Origin: a candidate division Hyd24-12 bacterium UBA6080
GTDB lineage: Bacteria; Fermentibacterota; Fermentibacteria; Fermentibacterales; JCC-6
Direction: 5' to 3'
Length of the DNA stretch: 64,000 nucleotides
NCBI GenBank assembly: GCA_002436025.1
Contig: DIXM01000008.1
Location: 147,960-211,959, forward strand
Shown: positions 26,733-37,200 of the stretch, one piece after another
Layout: every line of letters begins with the position of its first letter
Position numbering within the stretch: the stretch's first letter is position 1
Notes under the pieces: model-generated
Seen by the model: only the letters and a program-made list of their open reading frames with translations
Database searches by the model: none
Told to the model about the DNA's origin: nothing
Program-made: the position numbers and the translations under genes

Positions 26733-29700
26733 ATGGCAATGACAAATCAAGAGCGTGTCGGCAAGGCTCTGGAACTGCTTCGGACCGGACTCGGACCCTT
26801 TGTCGAGCGCGAAGTGCAGGAACGTGTCAAGCAGGGTATCGTCAGCATGGATACCCTCTACCACTTCGCGGATGATCCAAAACTTGCCGTTAAACCAATA
26901 AGTGACTGGGATGCCGCCGCTCTTCTGAAGCTCATGTGGGAGACGTGGAATGACGTGTTCCGGCTGACTCTCGGTCATGCCGAGCGTAGCCTTGTATCAG
27001 AGATCCGTGACTGGCGGAACAAGTGGGCTCACCAGGAACCGATCACCAGTGATGACGCAGACAGGGCTCTCGATTCCATTTCACGCCTTCTCATGGCAGT
27101 GTCCGCACCGCAGGCTGACGAAGTCGGCAAGATGAAGCTCGAACTGCGAAGGTTAGTGTTCGATGAGCAGGTCAGAGGGGAAAAGCGCAAGGCTGGTGGT
27201 TCCCTCGTTGAAGCAGCGGCTACCGGTGGTTTGAAACCCTGGCGCGAGGTTGTGACTCCCCATACGGATGTTGCCAGCGGCAAGTATCAGCAGGCGGAGT
27301 TTGCGGCTGACCTCTGGCAGGTACACATGGGCGAGGGAACCCCGGAGTACAGGGATCCGAAGGAGTTCTTCCGCCGAACATTCCTCACCGAGAGCCTGAA
27401 AAGCATGCTTGTGGGTGGTGTACGCCGCCTGATGGGTCAGGGTGGCGACCCGGTGGTTCAGCTGCAGACCAACTTCGGGGGTGGAAAGACCCACTCCATG
27501 CTTGCCCTTTATCACCTGTTCTCGGGCGTGAATCCCGGTGAGCTTGCTGGCGTTGATGCAGTACTCGCCGAAGCGGAAGTGAAAACCCTTCCAAAGGCCA
27601 GGACGGTTGTTTTTGTTGGGAACAAGGTCTCACCTGGGAACCCCGTTGTAAAGCCTGACGGAACGGTTGTTCGAACCCTCTGGGGTGAGCTTGCCTATCA
27701 GCTCGGGGGCCGTGAAGCCTTTGATCGCATCGCCAAGGATGATGAACTGGCAACGAACCCCGGTGATGTCATGAGGGAACTCTTCAACACCTACGGCCCT
27801 TGTCTCATCCTCATCGATGAGTGGGTTGCCTATGCCCGGCAGCTGCACGACAACACCGATCTGCCCGCGGGGAGTTTTGAGACACAGTTCAGTTTTGCCC
27901 AGGCACTCACTGAGTCTGCCAAGCTTGCAGGCAATTGCCTTCTGGTGATATCCCTTCCTGCTTCCGATACCCAGGGTTCACCGCATACCCAGTCGGATGA
28001 CGCAGAGGTGGGCGGCATACGAGGGCGTGAAGCGCTGGACAGGCTCCGAAATGTCATCGGCAGGGTTGAATCATCGTGGAGGCCTGCCACAGCGGAAGAA
28101 GGCTTCGAGATCGTTCGCCGCAGGCTTTTTGAGCCCCTTGCAGGGGCCGGTGACTACAAGCAGCGTGATGTTACGGCCCGGGCATTCGCTGAGCTGTATC
28201 GCTCCCAGAGCGCCGAGTTTCCCATGGAATGCAGGACCGTCGATTACGAGAAGCGGATTCAGGCCGCGTATCCGATACATCCCGAGATCTTTGATCAGCT
28301 CTACGGCGGATGGTCCACCCTGGCAAAGTTCCAGAGGACACGGGGTGTCCTGAGGCTAATGGCGGCCGTGATCCACAGTCTGTGGGAGAAGGATGACAGG
28401 AACCCTCTCATCCTGCCTTCGATGGTGCCCATTGATGATTCAAGAGTTCAGTTCGAACTCACACGGTACCTTTCAGACAACTGGGCTCCAATCCTTGAGC
28501 GTGATGTGGATGGCCCCAATTCTCTGCCCAAGAAGATCGATGCCGAACAGCCGAATCTGGGCAGGCTCTCCGCCACAAAGAGGGTATCGCGAACCATCTA
28601 CCTGGGCTCCGCTCCCACCTCCAACGCGGCTCACCGGGGCATCGAAGACCGACGGATCAAGCTGGGTTGCGTTATGCCCGGCGAGTCGCCTGCGGTGTTC
28701 GGTGATGCCCTCAGGAGGCTGTCGGCGAATGCCACCTACCTCTACCAGGATGGAGCACGGTTCTGGTACTCCACACAGGCCACGGTCACCAAAATAGCCG
28801 AAGACCGGGCGGAGCAGTTCAAGCGTGACCCTGACAAGGTTGCCCAGGAACTCGAGAAGCGTTTGAAAGCTGACCTGAGGAAGCCGGGGGATTTCGAGCG
28901 AATACATACCCTGCCCCGTACTGGAGCTGACGTACCAGATGATCTTGATACACGGCTTGTGGTGCTGGCCTCAGAACACCCCTTCAGTCGGGAACCCGGC
29001 AATCCTGCTGAAACAATGGCGAAAGCTATCCTCGAGTCCCGGGGAAACACTCCCCGTCTCTACAGAAACACTCTTGTCTTCCTGGCAGCAGACAGGGTTC
29101 GTCTTCAGGATCTGGACGAGGCTCTGCGGAAGTATTTGGCCTGGGAATCCATCCTGACGGAACAGGAAGTTCTCAACCTTGATCCCCACCAGGTGAAGCA
29201 GGCGGAAGAACAGAGAAAGGCGGCGGACTCAACTGTCGCAGCCCGTCTCCCCGAAACCTATCAGTGGCTCCTTCTTCCGGTTCAGAAAACACCTCAATCA
29301 GAAATCACGTGGGAATCGATCCGGCTTTCTGGAAGCGAGACCCTGGCGGCAAGGGCGAGCAAGCGGCTTCGAAACGATGACCATTTTGTCACCGCCTTTG
29401 CTCCCTCAATGCTTCGCAAGGCAATGGACGATGTTCCTCTCTGGCGGGGGAAGAACCATGTTGCAGTAAGACAACTCGTGGATGATTTCGCCAAGTACGC
29501 CTATCTGCCCAGGCTTGCAGGCCCCGAAGTGCTGATTCAGGCAATAAGAGGAGGCATGGAGTTTCTGACATGGCAGACCGACACCTTCGCCTTTGCTGAC
29601 AGCTACGATGAGGCTGCAGATCGTTACCGTGGTCTGGTGTGTGGAAAGGTGACAACCGTGACGATGGACAGCAAGGGCGTACTCGTACTCCCACAGGTTG

Positions 29701-30080
29701 CTGCCAAGCAAATAGAGGCCGAAACGGCAAAGGGTCCGTCGGAAGGTAAGCTCGATGAGTTAAGGGGCGGTCTCTTCTCAGCAAATATCGCCGGCGAATC
29801 CACAGTTGGCCCTGCAGATCAGAAGCAGACGGAAGCCGAGAAACGACCCAGCAGGTTCCATGGCTCGGTGATTCTTGACCCTACCAGGGTCGGTCGCGAC
29901 GCAGGAAGAGTTGCAGAAGAGGTCATTGCTCACCTGGCCGGGCAGGTGGGTGCAGAGGTAACCATCACTCTGGAGATAGAGGCAACACTTCCCGATGGAG
30001 CATCAGAGCAGATCGTCAGGACAGTGACCGAGAACAGCAGGACTCTGAAGTTCAGGAGTCACGGGTTCGAGAGGGATTAA
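26733..30080 (+). CDS. HEPN-DUF499 ATPase (BrxC/PglY-like)
   Basis: An 1115-residue P-loop ATPase. Walker A is TNFGGGKTHSMLALYHL and Walker B is CLILIDEWVAYARQL, the DUF499 signature shared with PglY/BrxC of BREX. The first 130 residues resemble a Swt1-type HEPN domain with RDWRNKWAHQ (R-x4-H), a possible ribonuclease or structural module. The gene starts 17 bases after the methylase stop with GGGGAG as ribosome site. Together with the DUF3883 helicase and DUF1156 methylase it forms a recurrent defence triad; PglZ, BrxA/B and BrxL are absent here. Role inferred: a multimeric ATPase that couples sensing of unmodified DNA to arrest. Confidence 0.88.
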   Translation: MAMTNQERVGKALELLRTGLGPFVEREVQERVKQGIVSMDTLYHFADDPKLAVKPISDWDAAALLKLMWETWNDVFRLTLGHAERSLVSEIRDWRNKWAHQEPITSDDADRALDSISRLLMAVSAPQADEVGKMKLELRRLVFDEQVRGEKRKAGGSLVEAAATGGLKPWREVVTPHTDVASGKYQQAEFAADLWQVHMGEGTPEYRDPKEFFRRTFLTESLKSMLVGGVRRLMGQGGDPVVQLQTNFGGGKTHSMLALYHLFSGVNPGELAGVDAVLAEAEVKTLPKARTVVFVGNKVSPGNPVVKPDGTVVRTLWGELAYQLGGREAFDRIAKDDELATNPGDVMRELFNTYGPCLILIDEWVAYARQLHDNTDLPAGSFETQFSFAQALTESAKLAGNCLLVISLPASDTQGSPHTQSDDAEVGGIRGREALDRLRNVIGRVESSWRPATAEEGFEIVRRRLFEPLAGAGDYKQRDVTARAFAELYRSQSAEFPMECRTVDYEKRIQAAYPIHPEIFDQLYGGWSTLAKFQRTRGVLRLMAAVIHSLWEKDDRNPLILPSMVPIDDSRVQFELTRYLSDNWAPILERDVDGPNSLPKKIDAEQPNLGRLSATKRVSRTIYLGSAPTSNAAHRGIEDRRIKLGCVMPGESPAVFGDALRRLSANATYLYQDGARFWYSTQATVTKIAEDRAEQFKRDPDKVAQELEKRLKADLRKPGDFERIHTLPRTGADVPDDLDTRLVVLASEHPFSREPGNPAETMAKAILESRGNTPRLYRNTLVFLAADRVRLQDLDEALRKYLAWESILTEQEVLNLDPHQVKQAEEQRKAADSTVAARLPETYQWLLLPVQKTPQSEITWESIRLSGSETLAARASKRLRNDDHFVTAFAPSMLRKAMDDVPLWRGKNHVAVRQLVDDFAKYAYLPRLAGPEVLIQAIRGGMEFLTWQTDTFAFADSYDEAADRYRGLVCGKVTTVTMDSKGVLVLPQVAAKQIEAETAKGPSEGKLDELRGGLFSANIAGESTVGPADQKQTEAEKRPSRFHGSVILDPTRVGRDAGRVAEEVIAHLAGQVGAEVTITLEIEATLPDGASEQIVRTVTENSRTLKFRSHGFERD

Positions 30081-30638
30081 GCATAGATATCGGTGGAACA
30101 CTTCCCCTTCTTCAGCCTCTCTCTTCAGTCGCCAAGCGTTACAGTGCTCTCATCTCATTATGGCACAGAGAACTACTACTGGGCAATCTGGTACCTATAC
30201 CTCTCGACTATCGCGCTTGTTCGGTATGTATCGTTTCATATGCTTTTCAAGGAAGCTGTTCTCAGCGATTTCTCCGTCGAATCTTCAAACAGCTAATCGC
30301 AGGGCGATTCAATATTCTCACAGTCTATGACCTTCCATCAAATCTACTGATTGACATCAATGTCTACCCCAATCAGTATTCATAATTGCTTATTGCCTTA
30401 TTGTAGATGACTCTTGGGTGTGTGCCCGTCATGCATTGTTCTACGAGTTTGCGAAAACTCGTATAGACTGAAAGTTCCAGCGCTTGATAAGAGAACATCT
30501 ATGGGGAGTTAGCGTTTTTGCTGATAATGCCGGTGAGAGATCGGGAACGGCAAGGCGCATGTTCTCTTGTAATATTTACTAAATGAATTAAATCGCATCG
30601 AAATCAGCAAAGGCTGCAATCGAAAGGAAAGATGAGTA
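30081..30638. promoter_or_regulatory. 558-base intergenic region with two inverted repeats
   Basis: No convincing gene lies here (a 67-codon frame at 30093 lacks a ribosome site). Two structures stand out: TACGAGTTT-gcga-AAACTCGTA at 30442-30463, a perfect 9-bp hairpin, and AAGAGAACAT (30489-30498) repeated inverted as ATGTTCTCTT (30559-30568). They lie 70-200 bases before the first gene of the next operon and are good candidates for operator or promoter elements. Confidence 0.5.
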
Positions 30639-32936
30639 ATGAGTGCCAGGAATGGTGAAAACACCGAGCCTACGGTGACCGCTACGGCGACAGATTCGAC
30701 CGCCTGGCACACCTGTGAGGCTTGTGGGAACTGGCAACAGGGCGGCAATCTCTGCACAGAATGCCAATGGCCGCGTATGCTCACCGTCGAGCAGACCACT
30801 GCCCGCACCGCGAACCATCTTCGCGTTTTAATCGAAACAGAATTCAGGTCCGACGGGAGTTGGCAGATATCTGGGCTGTGTACCGCAAGGCTGCAGGAGT
30901 TCGTCGAACAAGCTGATCTGGTTCATACGCTCGCAAGCGAAGGTGCGCGAATACTGGGTCTTAACTGTGTGAAGGGAAAGTCGGAATTCCAAATTCCCAC
31001 CGATCGCGAGTGGGGTAAATTCCGCGACCACTCTTGTTCAATGCTAGGTGAAGCGATCAACAATGCGATTCGGCGTAACTGGCCAGCCCCGAAACAGCCA
31101 ACACTCGCACAAGTAGTTGTCTCGATTCGAGCGTACTTGCTCGACCAGTCTGCAAAACCGAAAACTGAAGAACACCCCTCCTGGCTGCAATTGATACCCT
31201 TCGATGACGCAGCCGCCTCTACAGCAGCGAAGCTCCACGCTTGCGACATCAAGATCGACTGCACACGTACTCACATTGGTTTCACAGACGGTGGCGATCG
31301 CATACAGGCTTCAGTAACAGCTCCAGGCGAACTCCTTATCAATGCCTGTGAGCTTGTGAGTCACTCCTCATCGGGCTCTTCACGCAAGCTTTGGAGCGAC
31401 GCTGTAACCTGCGTGGTTCGCCGCAACGAGAGCACTGCACTTCGACCAATAACTCTGTCCGCCGAAGCGGTCAGGGGTCTGGCATCATCTTCCGAGGGTA
31501 AGTCGCGAGGTGAGTTCAAGGTTTCCGTCCTCGGCAGAGATAATGCTATCACCGCTGACCTTCCCACCGTCGACCTTCCACCAATGGACAAAGTTGCGGA
31601 CCTTCTTCTGGATCTGGGGTCTACGAACGCAAAATGGGCGCTACGACTCGCTGACGGCACAGTCAGAGAGCATGATCAGGACACCAAGAGCCTTGCAGAG
31701 GGATGGGGAGTAGATCCCTATCGCAAGGCAGATTTTATCGCAGATCCTACCGGCGCGATGTGGAGCGAATGGGCAAGCAGATCTCTCCCAAAACTTCGAT
31801 TATGGGTTGGGCGTGAGCAAAAGACTTATCTGCGACATGTCTATGTCTCACTACCAACGACGCACAACTTCGATGTGGGTCAACTCAGCAATCAGCTTTC
31901 GAACACTGCGCAAGTCCCGGATGCAAGCTCAAAAGCCAAGCAAGATAGGCGGATCTCGTCACTAAAGGACTCCTGTCACGAAAACCTCGTCGACAACGGG
32001 CTAGTGGTCTTGATGCCAGAACACCGACTTCTGGCGGTACATTATCTTACCGTTCTTCGAATTCTCGCAGACGCAGCAAGAGCTTACGCCAGTCGCTTCG
32101 CATCACACGAGGAACGCCGCCGCGATCAAAGCTATAGACGCTCAGCATGGGATTCCCAAGCATCTGCTGTTCGAAGCTTTAAGGGCCGTAGCTGGTGGCA
32201 TCGGTTGTGGCACTCAAAGCCAAGCGGCCCCTCTGGTTCGAGACCCGAAGTGGACCATCAGATCGCAAACCCCGCGAAATGGATGGAGGACTTGACTGAT
32301 CACCCTGAACAACTCGACCAGATCGTGCTCCTCGATGCAGGCGGACTCAGCTTGGATATATCTGTGCTTCAGAAGCAGGAACTCGTGTCCGAGTTGAGCC
32401 ATAGCGATGATTCTTGTGGGGGTGAGGAGATATCGAGCCGAATCGGCCGCAAGGATCGGGGGCCTGTCGGCACGCGATACAAAGCCATGCTCGGGAATAT
32501 GTGGTCAGATCCACGCGGGCGCGAATCATCGGACGCAGCCCAAAGGGAATATCGCGAGGTTACCCGTGCAGTTTATAAGCCCACTCTAAAGGTGCTGTTC
32601 GAGACCCTCTCGAAGAGATGGCGAAGAGCAAGCTATTGCACTGTCCTCCTAACGGGAGGAGGAAGCAGAAACCCGCACTTCCCCGATTTCGTAGTTGAAC
32701 TTGCGGTTGGAGCTGGATTTGAAGTTACAGTTGTAGATGCACCACTTGTCCAAGATCTGATCACTCAAGCCCGGCAGTTCCCGGAACCCCTACCCCAGTT
32801 GGAGTCCGCACCTATCAAGCGATTCGAGGAGACGAAACGCTGGTCCGATAGCCGCGAACGACAACCCTGGGCTCGCTACGACAAGTTCGCTGTTGTTGGG
32901 GGAATGCTTGCCGTGCTTGCAGGAGAGTCTCAATGA
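30639..32936 (+). CDS. Zinc-ribbon plus Hsp70/actin-fold ATPase
   Basis: A 765-residue protein. Residues 26-42 form a zinc ribbon (CEAC and CTEC, nine residues apart). The actin-like ATPase core shows phosphate-1 DLLLDLGSTNAKWALRL near residue 320, phosphate-2 VLLDAGGLSLDISVLQ near 562, and the adenosine motif VLLTGGGSRNPHFPDF near 670, the order of Hsp70, FGGY and related folds. The part between 50 and 310 is not recognised. The length exceeds DnaK and there is no peptide-binding domain signature. ATG 30639 follows AAGGAAAG. It opens a five-gene operon with overlapping reading frames. It may act as an ATP-dependent switch or scaffold for the membrane and HerA proteins. Confidence 0.75.
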   Translation: MSARNGENTEPTVTATATDSTAWHTCEACGNWQQGGNLCTECQWPRMLTVEQTTARTANHLRVLIETEFRSDGSWQISGLCTARLQEFVEQADLVHTLASEGARILGLNCVKGKSEFQIPTDREWGKFRDHSCSMLGEAINNAIRRNWPAPKQPTLAQVVVSIRAYLLDQSAKPKTEEHPSWLQLIPFDDAAASTAAKLHACDIKIDCTRTHIGFTDGGDRIQASVTAPGELLINACELVSHSSSGSSRKLWSDAVTCVVRRNESTALRPITLSAEAVRGLASSSEGKSRGEFKVSVLGRDNAITADLPTVDLPPMDKVADLLLDLGSTNAKWALRLADGTVREHDQDTKSLAEGWGVDPYRKADFIADPTGAMWSEWASRSLPKLRLWVGREQKTYLRHVYVSLPTTHNFDVGQLSNQLSNTAQVPDASSKAKQDRRISSLKDSCHENLVDNGLVVLMPEHRLLAVHYLTVLRILADAARAYASRFASHEERRRDQSYRRSAWDSQASAVRSFKGRSWWHRLWHSKPSGPSGSRPEVDHQIANPAKWMEDLTDHPEQLDQIVLLDAGGLSLDISVLQKQELVSELSHSDDSCGGEEISSRIGRKDRGPVGTRYKAMLGNMWSDPRGRESSDAAQREYREVTRAVYKPTLKVLFETLSKRWRRASYCTVLLTGGGSRNPHFPDFVVELAVGAGFEVTVVDAPLVQDLITQARQFPEPLPQLESAPIKRFEETKRWSDSRERQPWARYDKFAVVGGMLAVLAGESQ

Positions 32937-34231
32937 GAATCCTTGCGCGAGAGGAACTCATCAATAGCATTATTGACTCGATGGAAAGACGTGCCGGAAA
33001 TGTCCTGTTGAATGAGACCGACGGCTACCAGTCGGTGGACGATCCGAAATCAGACAGCACCTCCGCGGACCCTGCGAAGAACTCGGACAACATTTCGGAC
33101 GCCATACCACTTACGCGCATTGACCGCAAAGTGGCTAGAAGCAACGCATGGAAAAACCTAGACAGCCAAATCGCTCTCGACGATGACTGTGAGGACGTCT
33201 ATTCTGCAACGATCGCCATCTGTGCTAGATGGAAGGAGCCGAAAGCACAAGCGCTGGCGAGTGCTTGGCTCACCGATGAGACATTTGACGAGGAGGTCGT
33301 CATGAATCCTGATATGAAACCTGTCTCTGTTCTTGTCGGCATTGCTGCGGCTGCAATTGTTCTGGCAATCGTTCTGATCGTGCGACGGGGCCGTAGGGTT
33401 CGCCTTCCATATCTCCCGGTGATTGAACCCTCCATCTCCTTTCAGGAGCTTCTTCGAGTAGCCGAGTCTCCTGGCTTGGGGGCCGAAGTCGCACGCGAAC
33501 TCGCCGCAAAGACGGAGGAGCCATGGAACTGGTTTCTGCAGTCTGCTCTCGGTTCGCTGGCCGCTGCCGACAAACGTCACCTGCTGGAGGGTTTTATCGC
33601 AACAGGAGGCGGAAACGTGGTGGCGGTGCGACCAAATGCCGGCCAGGCTTACGACGCAGATTCGATGTCAACAACAATGCACATCACGACTGAAGACTGC
33701 TGGGTGATTGACACGGAGCCAACGGCAGAAGAGATAGGATTCTCAGTTGATGGTCGCATAGAGATTCCAGCTCAAGTCAAGATATGTACGATCGACTGGT
33801 GGGTACTATCCAGGCCCGAGTGCCCGGTTGGTAGTGCTGTTTTGGAGTGTATTGATGACCTGATACCAGGCGGGATTGAAGGCGCAGCCGGATGGAGAGC
33901 TTCGTGGGGTTTCTCTCATCCGGAGGACCTGCGTGGACGCATGCGAATTGATGAAACAGCGCTTGAAAGATGGCGATTGCGAATGGTCTCCAGCCTCAAC
34001 AAACACTATGAAGAGCATCCCGAACGTTGTCTCACCATCACGGGTAGTGTCGGCGAAGCGTTTGAATTGTCTACAATGGAAAGCCAAAACTCCCAGCCCA
34101 TTGGCGATGCAGTCGTAGTGGAAGTAGTCGAGCGAGACGGCGTTGCTCAACATGGACTAACATGTCCAGGTGGTAGTCCATTGCTGCTCGCAGTAGTCAT
34201 TACGACGCCTAAGGGAAGGACAGCGCCGTGA
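32933..34231 (+). CDS. Single-pass membrane protein of the HerA operon
   Basis: 432 residues, starting at an ATG that overlaps the preceding stop as ATGA. One strong transmembrane segment lies at about 130-149 (VLVGIAAAAIVLAIVLIV) followed by RRGRR, which predicts the 280-residue C-terminal part in the cytoplasm. The N-terminal 123 residues are polar and acidic. An internal ATG at 33301 has an excellent GGAGG site six bases upstream, so a shorter form beginning just before the membrane helix may also be made. No family is recognised. It probably anchors the complex at the membrane. Confidence 0.75.
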   Translation: MRILAREELINSIIDSMERRAGNVLLNETDGYQSVDDPKSDSTSADPAKNSDNISDAIPLTRIDRKVARSNAWKNLDSQIALDDDCEDVYSATIAICARWKEPKAQALASAWLTDETFDEEVVMNPDMKPVSVLVGIAAAAIVLAIVLIVRRGRRVRLPYLPVIEPSISFQELLRVAESPGLGAEVARELAAKTEEPWNWFLQSALGSLAAADKRHLLEGFIATGGGNVVAVRPNAGQAYDADSMSTTMHITTEDCWVIDTEPTAEEIGFSVDGRIEIPAQVKICTIDWWVLSRPECPVGSAVLECIDDLIPGGIEGAAGWRASWGFSHPEDLRGRMRIDETALERWRLRMVSSLNKHYEEHPERCLTITGSVGEAFELSTMESQNSQPIGDAVVVEVVERDGVAQHGLTCPGGSPLLLAVVITTPKGRTAP

Positions 34232-37200
34232 AAAAAGCACAAAGCACCGTGCTCGACTATGGACCGTCCGTCGAGCTGGAACTCCTCCTGGGGCTCGGAC
34301 CGGAAGATGCTTCCTTGGTGGTTGCTCAGGGGGAGCGCACTCTGGATCTGCATCCGTGGCTCCTCGACTGTGTGGCGGTTCAGCTGAGCTGCCTTGGACA
34401 TCAGGACGAGATTCCACATTCCTGGGACTGGGAGAACGTCCTCACGCTACTCGAGCCTGGAGAGGAACTCCTGTACGTCCTCGATCATGTAAGAGGCGAT
34501 GGCAACCAGACAGGTCGACCCTTCACTCTGTGGCTTGCAATTCGCTTCCCCCGCACGCAGCAGCTTTCGTCCGGCGATTTCGACCGCCGCCGAAAGCGCT
34601 CACGCATGATCGTTTCTCAGTTCCAACGTCAGGCCTTTCCAGGATCGGACCTGAGTTGGGTTGACCCCGGCGAACTCCAGAACCTCCTTGGCTTTTCGGC
34701 CGGAAGTCAGCAACGTTGTGTCTGCGTTAGCGGCCTGCCTTCACCACGAGACATTGATGACAATCGACGTGAGGTAGAGCGAAGCACTGCAAGGCGTAAC
34801 TACCAGTCTCTCAATGATGTCGCAGAGTCCCTCGTAGACTTACACTGTGACTATCGCATCGCTTTCGTTGTTGAACGCGTGGATGCGGGTACATTGAAGG
34901 ATCGCCTCGGGCAAGCTACGCAACTTCGCGATGTAATCCATCCATATGTTCGAGGCACAGAACAGTTTGGCGGCAACCGAGGCAGCAACTGGTCTCGACA
35001 GACATCCAATTCCGAGGGCACAAGCACCTCAACGCAGTCAAGTGATAGCAAAGGCGGCACATCCACGGAGCAGAGCAGCGTCGGATGGGGGAAAAGCGCG
35101 TGGGAGGGAGTAAAGAATATCTTCCACCCGATTCGTCGCCATAAAGTGGGTCCACGCTCCAATTCTCAATCATGGAACCGCACCACAAGCGTCACAGAAG
35201 GCGAGTCTAAAACGACGACCGAGAGCGCGTCGTCTGGAGGGTCGAGTGCTGAGAATTGGAGCACTAGTAATGAACGGTTATGCTCGATGCTTGAACTTGC
35301 CGATCGATCCCTGGAACGCACCATCTCCGCACTGCACGAAGCACACGGCACAGGAGGCTATCGGTGGTCGGCGTTCATCTTGGCAGACGGAAGAAACGCC
35401 GATCTGATAGGAGGAGCGCTCGTCGGGGTACTTGCCGGTGCGAGGACAAAGGACTTTCCATTCAACCGTTTCCCGGTCATCGGCGCTGGTGCTGATCTCT
35501 TCAAAGGGACAGAGCCTCTCTTGGACCTTATCGCGGAAGCCGCTCCTATTCTCCCTTTGCCAAGGGCGTGTGAAGCACTCCTCCTTCCAGAGGCCGAACT
35601 TCCAGGGGTACGACTGCGAAGAAACGTCTTCCTGGGAAGAACATTCAGCCCTCCGGATGAGGGTTCACCAAGGGTTGGGCTTGGGCCAGATGCGTTCTCA
35701 GCACTCACCGGCGAAGATCAAACGGATTCAATCGAGATCCCGCAGCAGAACCTCTTCCGTCACATTCTCGTCGCTGGCGCTACTGGCTCTGGTAAAACAA
35801 CTCGTGTCGTAGAAATCCTCAACCAGTTGAAAGATGATAAACTCAGCGTGGTTGTCTTCGAGACGGCGAAACGCACCTACCGTGCTCGTCTACAGGTACG
35901 AGGGCGTCCTGCCCCTTTGGTGTACAGTCTCGGCAGCAGCAAGGAGTATGTTGGTTCCCGCTTCCGACCTCTGAGGTTGAATCCCTTCTATTTCGAACTC
36001 GGTACTTCTCTTAAGCGCCATATCGCAGTCCTTTCAGATGCGCTGGCAGAGCTGATGCCTACTGAGGCAATGATCGGCCCACTAATGCGGCGCGCCGTTG
36101 AGGCAACCTACCATGAGCGTGGTTGGGACATCGAAAATGGAATACCGCTCGATGATTCCGCTCCATCTTGGCCAACGGTACTCGATTTTGCAGCACAGGT
36201 CAGAGCTCTTGCACAAACTCTGACCTACGGTGCTGAGGTTACGGCCAACTATTGCGGCGCATTAGAGAACCGCGCGGCTTTGTTCGTCGACGCAACATTC
36301 CAAGATCTCTTTAGCCATGGTGGAAACACACCGATAGATGAACTCTTTCCGCTCGGGCGAGATGTGATCGTCGAGGTTGAGGATCTGCCACCGAGCGAAG
36401 TCGATATCCGCGCATTCGTTATGACGATCCTGCTCAGCCGGCTACGGTCGGTCCAAGGGGTGCGGTTGGAACGACAACGTCTGTGTAAAAAGATTGTGGA
36501 GCGGGAGGATCAGCTCTTCGGGACTACTCCCAGTGAGTCAATGTCGCCTCCTCCATCCTCATCTCCCACCACTACTGTTGGAAAGCTACTAACTGATTAC
36601 TTGGCGAGTCAGAGTTACAAGAAGAAGGGTGAACGTACACGTTTGCTGAGGGGTGGTCATGTAAAGGTATCGGGAAAAGCCGTGTTTCGAGCCACCATGG
36701 CAGTTTCTTCGCACGATACTGTCCAAATTGGGGGAGTGCGCATGTGGCCACGCGATTTCGCCTTGCCAGTGCCAGAAAACGAAAGCTCCAGCAAGGAGTC
36801 TTCTCAGTCCATTATCTTGCCTTCTTTCTCGCTTTCTGATGCGACTGGCCTCTCACCACGCCGTTGGCTTGTGGTCATTGAAGAAGCCCACAATGTTCTT
36901 GATCGGAGCTTCGAGGTCCGCCGACCAGCAGACGAAAGCAACGCTGGTCGTACCTTGCTCCGTTGTATTGACCGACTCCTCCAAGAAGGTCGAGAGATGG
37001 ACATTGGTATAATGGTTGTAGACCAATCGCCTGTGAACCTTGCGCGCAGCGTGATCTCAAACACCGGAACCAAGATTGTCATGCGACTTGAGGATGGTGC
37101 CGAGATGGAGGAGATCGGGCGTGCAATCGGACTGGATGAGTCCGCTTGGAAAAAGCTGGGGTTTCTCCAAGAGGGTGAAGCAATCATCAAGGCATCTTAT

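Noticed and set aside
20223..30080. Complete BREX or DISARM system
   Set aside because: No PglZ, BrxA, BrxB, BrxL, DrmA or DrmB gene is in or next to the operon. The DUF1998 helicase at 1436-6997 belongs to the Druantia operon and is 13 kb away on the other strand.
30093..30296. 67-codon ORF after the DUF499 gene
   Set aside because: No ribosome site, atypical composition, and it overlaps the likely regulatory region of the next operon.
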